A program made the position numbers and the translations under genes. Under the pieces are notes generated by a model. The model was not told the origin of the DNA. It saw only the letters and a program-made list of their open reading frames with translations, and searched no databases. Below are positions 57,854 to 64,000 of a DNA stretch of 64,000 nucleotides, in pieces. The stretch's first letter is position 1. Each line of letters begins with the position of its first letter. This stretch comes from Alkalimonas amylolytica (GTDB taxonomy: Bacteria; Pseudomonadota; Gammaproteobacteria; Enterobacterales; Alteromonadaceae), in contig NZ_FNRM01000001.1 of NCBI RefSeq assembly GCF_900107845.1, positions 165,747 to 229,746 on the forward strand, in the 5' to 3' direction.

Positions 57854-59584
57854 ATGAAATACTGGTCTAAGGGCTGGCAGTTGCTGCAACAATCGCTGCC
57901 GAGCCTGCGCAAACAATTGGCTTTTCCACAAACCTCACTGCAACTGTGTCTACTCGGCGCACTGGGTGGTTTGCTGGCAGCCATCCTGATTATTCTGTTT
58001 CGGCTGTCCATCATTGCTTTGCAAAGCTTTTACCTGGATAAGTTCGATGACTTCTCCACAGCTCCTCAGGAAATTCGCTGGTTACTGCCTTTTGCCGGCG
58101 CTTTTTGCGTTGGACTGATTGCACTTCTCACCGGCTACAAGCACTACCGACTCGGTATTCCTTTTGTGATCCATCGCATGAAAACCATGTATGGCCTTAT
58201 GCCATTTCGCAACACCTTCAATCAGTTTTTTGGCGGCGTGGCGGCATTGGCCAGCGGTTTTTCTGTCGGACGTGAAGGCCCTTCTGTTCATCTTGGCGCC
58301 TATGGCGCCAGCTACGTCGGTAAGAAACTCAAATTGCCTTTTAACAGCATCCGTACGCTAGTTGGTTGTGGTATTGCCGCGGGCATTGCGGCTTCTTTTA
58401 ACACCCCATTGGCGGCAGTGATCTTTGTAATGGAAGTGGTGTTGCGTGAATACCGTATCCATATCTTTATTCCAGTGATGCTGTCCGCTGTCGTCGGGGC
58501 CTTGGTGACCCGGCTGGTATTTGGTATGGAGCGCGAGCTGGCGATTTTACAAATCAGTACCTTGCCCGGCTGGCATTTTCCCTATTTGATCCTGTGTGGC
58601 GTCTTGATTGGCATGGTCGCTTTTGTTTTTAACACCAATATGATGCGCATTATTCGCTGGTTTAAAAACTGGCCGCTGCCATTGCGTTTACTGCTGGCAG
58701 CGGCGATCACGGCTGCTGTTGGTATGCTGATCCCTCAAGCCATGGGTGCAGAAACCGGCGCCATCCAATACGCTGTGGATGCACCAACCGATGTGCAACT
58801 CTTGCTGGCGCTATTTATCGGTAAAATGATCCTGACCATTTTTGCCCTCGGCCTGGGTGTGCCAGGTGGTGTGGTTGGCCCTATTTTTGGCATTGGTATT
58901 GTGTTCGGTACCCTGCTGGCCCTGTTCCCCGGTTTATTGCATGGTCACAGTGATCATGCTGGTACCTATGCTGTGCTGGGTATGGCCGGGCTGATGGCCG
59001 CCTGCCTGCATGCGCCACTGGCAGCGTTAGTGGCCGTGATGGAACTCGCTTCCAACCCGGATATTATCTTACCTGCCATGCTGGTTATTGCTACCGCCTA
59101 TGTCACAGGGGTGCAGTTTTGCAAGACAAAATCCCTGTTTCTTATGCAGTTGGATTTCCTGCAATTGCCGTATAAAGTATCGCCTGCAGCCGATCTGCTG
59201 CAAAAAGTGGGGGTTCTGGCTCAACTTGATCACCGCTATCATCTGCTGATGGAGTCCAATGAAACAGCCATTCGCCAACAACTGGATCGCTTAGCTGCCG
59301 ATGAGCTGCTACTTCTCAAAACCAATAGCGATGATGGACCACAGTATCAACTGGCCAGTTACGATGTCAGTTTGTCGCTCACTGGCCAGGATGCTATTCA
59401 TTATCTGCCAGTCCCGGTGGTTAGCCAACAAGCCACGATGGCCGAGGTGCATCAGTTGCTGGAAGCCAGTCGTGAAGGTGCAGTCTGCGTTATTGACGAT
59501 GCCCAGCAACAACCAGAGCCTGTCGGCCTGGTGCGCTGGGATCAGGTCCAGGGTCTATTGGTTAAACAGAATAACTTATTATGA
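57854..59584 (+). CDS. ClC-family chloride channel/antiporter with C-terminal CBS-like region
   Basis: 576 residues. Membrane domain (about 35-450) with the selectivity and gating motifs: VGREGPSVHLGAYGA (gating Glu), LGVPGGVVGPIFGIG, and an internal Glu in VMEVVLREYRI that matches the proton-path Glu of antiporters. A C-terminal cytoplasmic part (about 450-576, VPVVSQQATMAEVHQLLEAS) resembles CBS domains. E. coli ClcA is shorter (about 473) and lacks that tail. Overlaps the next gene by 4 bp. Confidence 0.9.
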   Translation: MKYWSKGWQLLQQSLPSLRKQLAFPQTSLQLCLLGALGGLLAAILIILFRLSIIALQSFYLDKFDDFSTAPQEIRWLLPFAGAFCVGLIALLTGYKHYRLGIPFVIHRMKTMYGLMPFRNTFNQFFGGVAALASGFSVGREGPSVHLGAYGASYVGKKLKLPFNSIRTLVGCGIAAGIAASFNTPLAAVIFVMEVVLREYRIHIFIPVMLSAVVGALVTRLVFGMERELAILQISTLPGWHFPYLILCGVLIGMVAFVFNTNMMRIIRWFKNWPLPLRLLLAAAITAAVGMLIPQAMGAETGAIQYAVDAPTDVQLLLALFIGKMILTIFALGLGVPGGVVGPIFGIGIVFGTLLALFPGLLHGHSDHAGTYAVLGMAGLMAACLHAPLAALVAVMELASNPDIILPAMLVIATAYVTGVQFCKTKSLFLMQLDFLQLPYKVSPAADLLQKVGVLAQLDHRYHLLMESNETAIRQQLDRLAADELLLLKTNSDDGPQYQLASYDVSLSLTGQDAIHYLPVPVVSQQATMAEVHQLLEASREGAVCVIDDAQQQPEPVGLVRWDQVQGLLVKQNNLL

Positions 59585-60009
59585 CATTACTACTGATTTA
59601 TAAAGCATTGCATCTGATTTTTATGGTCGCCTGGTTTGCCGGCATCTTTTATTTGCCTCGGCTTTTTGTCTATCATGCAGAAAGCAAACACCCGGATATA
59701 CAGGCGCAGTTTAAAATTATGGAGCGGCGCCTGCTGCTGTTTGTAACCCCTTTTGCGGTGCTAACCCTGGTGTTTGGGGTGCTGTTGATCCACAGCTACG
59801 GTATGGACTGGTTTAAAGCCAGCGCTTGGTTGCATTACAAGCTGCTGTTGGTCGCCTTACTGTATGGTTACCATGGCTATTGCTTTAAATTGCTGGCCGA
59901 CTTTAAAGCCGATAAAAATACCCGCAGCGGCCGTTTTTACCGCTGGTTTAATGAGCTGCCAGTGCTGATCCTATTCGCGACTATTTTACTGGCTGTGCTA
60001 AAGCCTTAA
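59581..60009 (+). CDS. HemJ/CopD-like membrane protein
   Basis: 142 residues, four TM helices (LIYKALHLIFMVAWFAGIFYLPRLFVYH, then about 50-70, 85-105, 122-140). N-terminal His and the WFAGIFYLPRLFVYH pattern match HemJ-type protoporphyrinogen oxidases and related DUF2269/CopD proteins. Overlaps the ClC gene by 4 bp (ATGA). Converges with the antiporter-subunit cluster, stops 15 bp apart. Confidence 0.78.
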   Translation: MTLLLIYKALHLIFMVAWFAGIFYLPRLFVYHAESKHPDIQAQFKIMERRLLLFVTPFAVLTLVFGVLLIHSYGMDWFKASAWLHYKLLLVALLYGYHGYCFKLLADFKADKNTRSGRFYRWFNELPVLILFATILLAVLKP

Positions 60010-60024
60010 ACCAACGCATATTGC

Positions 60025-61554
60025 TTAACGAGACACTGAGCTCAATAGCCACAACAACAGAATCACAGCCAGTAAGGTGCTGCTGGCAAGTGGTAATAAC
60101 GCCTGCTGGGTCAGCCAACGATTGGCCCGGCGTTCCTGTTTTCGCCACTGAGGCAGCGGCAAGGCCTGTTGGCGACTGCTTTGCGTCTGGTAGCAGGATT
60201 TTAGCCACAAGGACCAACCCAGCGCCGGGCTTACCGGGTCCTGCCAGCTCGCGGGTAGCGGCCGTCCGCGATGTTGCCACCACCAGTACAAACCAGCAGC
60301 CAACAACACAGGCCAGCCTGCAGCCAGCATGGCGGCGGGTTGCAGCGCCTGCCACCACAGCGGCTGCAGTTGGGTCAGCCACCAAGGCATACTGAGTGAA
60401 GCAAGCACCAGCACCAGCCAGCTAAAGCTAGCTGTCGATGGCAGCTTTGGCCTTGTCGGCTGGTGCTGCTCGCGCAACAACGCCAACAAGTGCCAGGCCA
60501 GTAAAGCGGTGCTAAGTGCACCTAATGTCAGTAAGCCTGGCAACAGCGACCAGTTCGCAAAAATACTTTGCCCAAGATCCTGCTTCAATCCGTATTTTAC
60601 CGCAGCGCCTGAGCTCAGTGGCAAAGCGCTCAGGCTCACTAATGGCCAAATCAAGGCCAGCCAGTGCCAGACTTGCAACCGGTAGCTACTGACTGTGCCG
60701 GCAGCCAGAAATAATGCTGATTTTAACAAGGCATGATGGCAGGCATACCAAACCAGCAGCCAGGCAGCCTGAGCTTGGTAATCGGCTGGGCTAGTCCAAT
60801 ACAATACCAGAGCCAACAACAGATAACCCATCTGACTGACCGAGGAGTACGCCAACACCACCTTGGTTTTGCGATGCAGCAATGCCAACAAAGCCCCGAA
60901 AAAAGCCGAGCTAAAGCACAGCACCAGCAACCAGGGCAACCATAGCAACAAGAGCCCATCACCAGCCGGAATAAACTGCCACAGACCAAACAAGCCAGCT
61001 TTGATCATAGCCCCGGATAGCACAGCACTGGCCGGAGCCGGTGCGGCAGGATGTGCCTGCGGTAGCCAGATGTGCAGTGGGAAGAACCCCGCTTTTAAAC
61101 CAAAACCAAGCAACAACAGTGACAGGGTTAGGGGGGTAAGGGCTGCGGCCTGTAAATCGCTGATCGCCAGAGCACCATCGGCCGTCTCTACGCGCAGCAG
61201 CAAGGCAGCAAACAGCAACAGCTCACCAAAGATAGCCAATTGCAAGTACAAACGCCCGGCTCGCCTGGCCGCACCTTGGCCACTGTGAATGACCAAACCA
61301 TAGGCAGATAAGCTCATCAGGGCGAAGCCCAAATAAAAGCCCAGCACATCCTGCGCCAGCAACAGCAGCAGGTTGCCCGCCATTGCCAGAGTAAAGCTAC
61401 TCCAGTACAGAGCTTTACGCTGATTGATGGTACTGAGACTGTACAAGCCGGCACAAAGCCACAGCAGCAGGGTAAAGCCAAACCAGAGCGCAACCGGCCC
61501 CTCTGGCACCGCAAACTCGGCTCCCGGCCACAGCAGTGTCTGCAGCTCAGTCAT
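60025..61554 (-). CDS. Proton-antiporter-like membrane subunit (MrpD/NuoL-type), copy 1
   Basis: 509 residues, about 14 TM helices. The central Proton_antipo_M motif is present: GLKAGFFPLHIWLPQAHPAA with the key Lys, followed by PASAVLSGAMIKAGLFG. A later Lys sits in HALLKSALFLAAG. The C-terminal region is long and Trp/Gln-rich. Start 61554 has GGGAG 7 nt upstream and overlaps the upstream gene's stop by 8 bp. It belongs to a run of three such genes. Confidence 0.85.
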   Translation of the reverse strand: MTELQTLLWPGAEFAVPEGPVALWFGFTLLLWLCAGLYSLSTINQRKALYWSSFTLAMAGNLLLLLAQDVLGFYLGFALMSLSAYGLVIHSGQGAARRAGRLYLQLAIFGELLLFAALLLRVETADGALAISDLQAAALTPLTLSLLLLGFGLKAGFFPLHIWLPQAHPAAPAPASAVLSGAMIKAGLFGLWQFIPAGDGLLLLWLPWLLVLCFSSAFFGALLALLHRKTKVVLAYSSVSQMGYLLLALVLYWTSPADYQAQAAWLLVWYACHHALLKSALFLAAGTVSSYRLQVWHWLALIWPLVSLSALPLSSGAAVKYGLKQDLGQSIFANWSLLPGLLTLGALSTALLAWHLLALLREQHQPTRPKLPSTASFSWLVLVLASLSMPWWLTQLQPLWWQALQPAAMLAAGWPVLLAAGLYWWWQHRGRPLPASWQDPVSPALGWSLWLKSCYQTQSSRQQALPLPQWRKQERRANRWLTQQALLPLASSTLLAVILLLWLLSSVSR

Positions 61555-63046
61555 AGCTAAACTCCCGCTCAACAATCAATTTGCTCCAGCTCAGTGGGCT
61601 GAGATCCGTCCCCGCCAGCAGCCCCATCAACACAATCAACACAGCGGTAATCACCGGAGGCAACAGCAACATCCAATGGGTTTCAAAGCGCCGGGACAGC
61701 TGCTTTGGCGCTGGCCAATCGCCGGCAGGCAGACACCAGATCCGAAAGATCACAGGCAAAAAATACATGGCGTTGAGTGCACTGGATGTCAGCAGCACCA
61801 GCAGTACCAGCGGATACCCCGCCTCCAGCGCACCGCTGGCCAGATACCATTTGCTGATCATGCCAGCCGTAGCAGGTAGCCCTATCATGCCGCAGGCCCC
61901 CAGCGTAAAAGCGATACTGCTAAGCGGCATGCGCCGACCTACTCCGTTCAGTTCACGGATTTTATGAATGCCCAAAGTTTCGGCAAAGTTACCGGCACAG
62001 AAAAACAGCGTGATTTTCATCACGCCCTGATGCACCAGATGCACCAGGCCACCCACTGCCGCCACCGGACCCAACATGGCGACCCCCAGCGTGACATAGG
62101 AGACCTGACTAACGGTCGAGTAAGCTAGTCGACGCTTTAGATCCTGCTGCTGCAGCGCACGCCAGGAGCCATACAAAATAGTGGCAGAGGCCAGCAATAC
62201 CAGCGGCCAGGTCAAATCCAGCTGCTGCATCACATCCACGCCAAATACATCGTACACCACCCGAACAATGCCAAAAGCACCGGCTTTGACCACAGCCACG
62301 GCATGCAATAAAGCACTGACCGGTGCAGGTGCCACCATGGCCTCAGGCAACCAGCCATGCAGTGGCAGCAAGGCAGCTTTAACCCCTAACCCTGTAATCA
62401 GCAACACAAAGGCCAGCATCAGTAGGCCACTGTGCTCTGCCAGCAAAGGACTTAAGTAACCACCCGGCATAAAAACCGGACTGCCGGTCAAACTATGCAA
62501 TAACGCAGCACCTAGCATCAGCACCACGCCACCACTGATGGTATATGCCAAATAGCGCCTGCCAGCCCGCAAGGACTCCACCGTGCCGCGATGCACCACC
62601 AACGGGAAGGTAGCCAATGTCAGCAGCTCGTAAAACAGCACAAAACTAATCAGGTTGCCTGACAAGGCAAGGCCGACAGTGGCACTGACGCACAAGCTGA
62701 AATAGCCAAAGAAACGCGAACGCAGCGGTGAGCCTTCCAGGTAACCAATGGCATACAAGGTCGTGACCAACCAAAGCACCGAGGACAACAAGACAAACTG
62801 CAGTGATAGAGCATCGCCATGCAGAATAAAAGCGCCACCGGGTAAAAAAGGCAACTCGAAATAATAATCCTCGCCGGCCTTTACACCTTGCCACATCCAG
62901 GCCACCAGCAGCAGCTTCACCACAACGCCACCAAGGTTCAGCGTCGTACGCAATGCAAACCGATGCTCTGCCAGACTAAAAATCAACAAGCCAGGCAGCA
63001 GCGAACTCAATACAATAAACACAGGCAACCAGCTATTCCAGTCCAT
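61547..63046 (-). CDS. Proton-antiporter-like membrane subunit (MrpD/NuoL-type), copy 2
   Basis: 499 residues, about 14 TM helices, the most conserved of the three. Conserved Glu in FVLFYELLTLATFPLV, key Lys in GLGVKAALLPLHGWLPEAM, APAPVSALLHAVAVVKAGAF, and the second key Lys in HQGVMKITLFFCAG. GMIGLPATAGMISKW is also family-typical. Likely MrpD-like. Starts 1 bp after the stop of copy 3. Confidence 0.88.
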   Translation of the reverse strand: MDWNSWLPVFIVLSSLLPGLLIFSLAEHRFALRTTLNLGGVVVKLLLVAWMWQGVKAGEDYYFELPFLPGGAFILHGDALSLQFVLLSSVLWLVTTLYAIGYLEGSPLRSRFFGYFSLCVSATVGLALSGNLISFVLFYELLTLATFPLVVHRGTVESLRAGRRYLAYTISGGVVLMLGAALLHSLTGSPVFMPGGYLSPLLAEHSGLLMLAFVLLITGLGVKAALLPLHGWLPEAMVAPAPVSALLHAVAVVKAGAFGIVRVVYDVFGVDVMQQLDLTWPLVLLASATILYGSWRALQQQDLKRRLAYSTVSQVSYVTLGVAMLGPVAAVGGLVHLVHQGVMKITLFFCAGNFAETLGIHKIRELNGVGRRMPLSSIAFTLGACGMIGLPATAGMISKWYLASGALEAGYPLVLLVLLTSSALNAMYFLPVIFRIWCLPAGDWPAPKQLSRRFETHWMLLLPPVITAVLIVLMGLLAGTDLSPLSWSKLIVEREFSYD

Positions 63047-63047
63047 C

Positions 63048-64000
63048 TCAGCCTCCCAGCCAGCTCAGCAGAGACCCACTGGCAAAAGCCAGCATCCAGA
63101 CCAGCAAGGCAGGCAACAATGCCAGCCATTGCGGCAACAAGACCGGGGCAAAGTCAGGGCTCACGGGCTTAGCCCGGTTAAAGGCCAGCACCACCAGACG
63201 AAAGATATAAGCTGCAGAAAGTAAGGTACCCGCTAGGATCACCGGCAACAACCACCACAGCTGACTGTGCTGCCATAGGGGCAGCAGCAAGTGCCATTTC
63301 GCCACAAAACCACCGCTTGGGGGCAAGCCAATCAAACTGCCGCCAGCTACCGCTACGGCAAACATGGCCAGTGGCATGGTCTGGCTAGCACCGCGATAGG
63401 TACTTAGTCGCTTACCACCTAACCGCAGCTGCATCTCACCAACGGCCAGAAAGGTTGAGGTTTTGGCCAGCGCATGCGCCAGCACAAAGAGAAAGAGTGC
63501 CTGAGTAAAGGCCGGATCGGTCAAATGCAACATCAGGCCAAGTGCCAGCAAGCCATAGCCCAGCTGTGCCACGGTCGAATAAGCTACCATCACTTTGGCG
63601 TAAGGGGTCCGTAATGCCGACCAGCCACCCACCACTAGCGCCATACTGCCCGTGAGCAAAAACAACCAGCTGCCGGTTACTGCGAGTTCAGGTCCTGCCA
63701 ACTGCCCCCAGATCATATAGAGCATAAAGAGCGGCCCTTTTACCACCAGCGCCGACAACAAAGCGCTAACCGGAGCTGGCGCCGCGGCATGGGCGGCGGG
63801 TAACCAGACATGCAATGGCCAAAGCGCAGCTTTGAGCATCAGGCCCGCTGTGATCAACCAGAGTGCCAACCGGTGATCGACCGGCTCCTCGCTGATAGCC
63901 ACGGCCAGTTGGGGTACATCCAGCCAACCATAATGGCCATAGAGCAAGGCGACTCCCAACAAATAGCAAAGGGACCCAGCCAATGACAGCAACAGATAAC
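63048..64000 (-). CDS. Proton-antiporter-like membrane subunit, copy 3 (5' end outside the window)
   Basis: About 317 C-terminal codons of a gene that continues past base 64000. Motifs GLMLKAALWPLHVWLP with the key Lys, AAAPAPVSALLSALVVKG, and HALAKTSTFLAVGEM. LIGLPPSGGFVAKW mirrors copy 2. An apparent TTG at 63992 is not a believable start because the hydrophobic frame continues upstream. Confidence 0.85.
   Translation of the reverse strand, partial: YLLLSLAGSLCYLLGVALLYGHYGWLDVPQLAVAISEEPVDHRLALWLITAGLMLKAALWPLHVWLPAAHAAAPAPVSALLSALVVKGPLFMLYMIWGQLAGPELAVTGSWLFLLTGSMALVVGGWSALRTPYAKVMVAYSTVAQLGYGLLALGLMLHLTDPAFTQALFLFVLAHALAKTSTFLAVGEMQLRLGGKRLSTYRGASQTMPLAMFAVAVAGGSLIGLPPSGGFVAKWHLLLPLWQHSQLWWLLPVILAGTLLSAAYIFRLVVLAFNRAKPVSPDFAPVLLPQWLALLPALLVWMLAFASGSLLSWLGG

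Overview
The window reads as core chromosome of a gammaproteobacterium of the Alteromonadales type (Rheinheimera/Alishewanella/Shewanella-like). The reasons are the pilMNOPQ-mrcA arrangement, an argCBFGH operon, metBLF divergent from metJ, a thrL-thrABC operon with classic attenuation, a Na+-NQR operon ending in apbE-nqrM, FabV, RdgC, Gsk, and glutamine-rich proteins. This placement is inference from gene content, not from a database search. I saw no rRNA, tRNA, transposase, prophage, integron or CRISPR array. Genes are densely packed and many overlap by a few bases.

Layout, left to right. 1-3223 (-): type IV pilus assembly genes pilM-N-O-P and the start of pilQ, divergent from mrcA (PBP1A, 3375-5951, +). 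6025-11391 (-): arginine operon argCBFGH with a tandem ARG-box pair upstream of argC. 11557-16171 (-): methionine operon metB-metL-metF, divergent from metJ (16397, +), with MetJ boxes over the metB promoter. 16797-22774 (-): malic enzyme, a small SHOCT/DUF4870 membrane protein, inosine-guanosine kinase, YaaA, and a response regulator with TPR-like repeats. 22986-25867 (+): transaldolase, phosphoglucose isomerase and a DUF3545 protein. 25918-31556 (-): thrL, thrA, thrB, thrC and ung. 31613-33624 (-): CheY-like, CheC-like and PAS-GGDEF genes forming a small signalling module. 33932-36665 (+): a sensor kinase and rdgC. 36681-40619 (-): a hybrid sensor kinase whose 5' end looks frameshifted in a T7 run, a HIT protein and an HDOD protein. 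40729-49475 (-): an M17 aminopeptidase, then nqrABCDEF-apbE-nqrM. 49829-52272 (-): fabV, bolA and an AlkB-type dioxygenase. 52305-56526 (+): rlmG-yajG-cyclophilin, a hypothetical gene and an AmpG-like permease. 56601-60009: a small XRE regulator (-), a two-TM miniprotein (+), erpA (-), a ClC channel (+) and a HemJ/CopD-like membrane protein (+). 60025-64000 (-): three consecutive proton-antiporter-like (MrpD/NuoL-type) subunits, the last cut by the window edge.

The aspartate-family genes are the most interesting part. Two bifunctional aspartokinase/homoserine dehydrogenases are present, MetL in the MetJ-controlled operon and ThrA in the attenuated thr operon. The thr promoter also carries an AGACGTCT MetJ-like box plus an imperfect tandem neighbour, exactly in the spacer between its -35 and -10 elements, and the leader peptide ATG lies at the predicted transcription start. 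No obviously novel multi-gene defence or mobile system was found. The other leads are the T7 frameshift, an 8-bp coding repeat, the CheY/CheC/DGC module, a nested hairpin near bolA and the antiporter-subunit trio.
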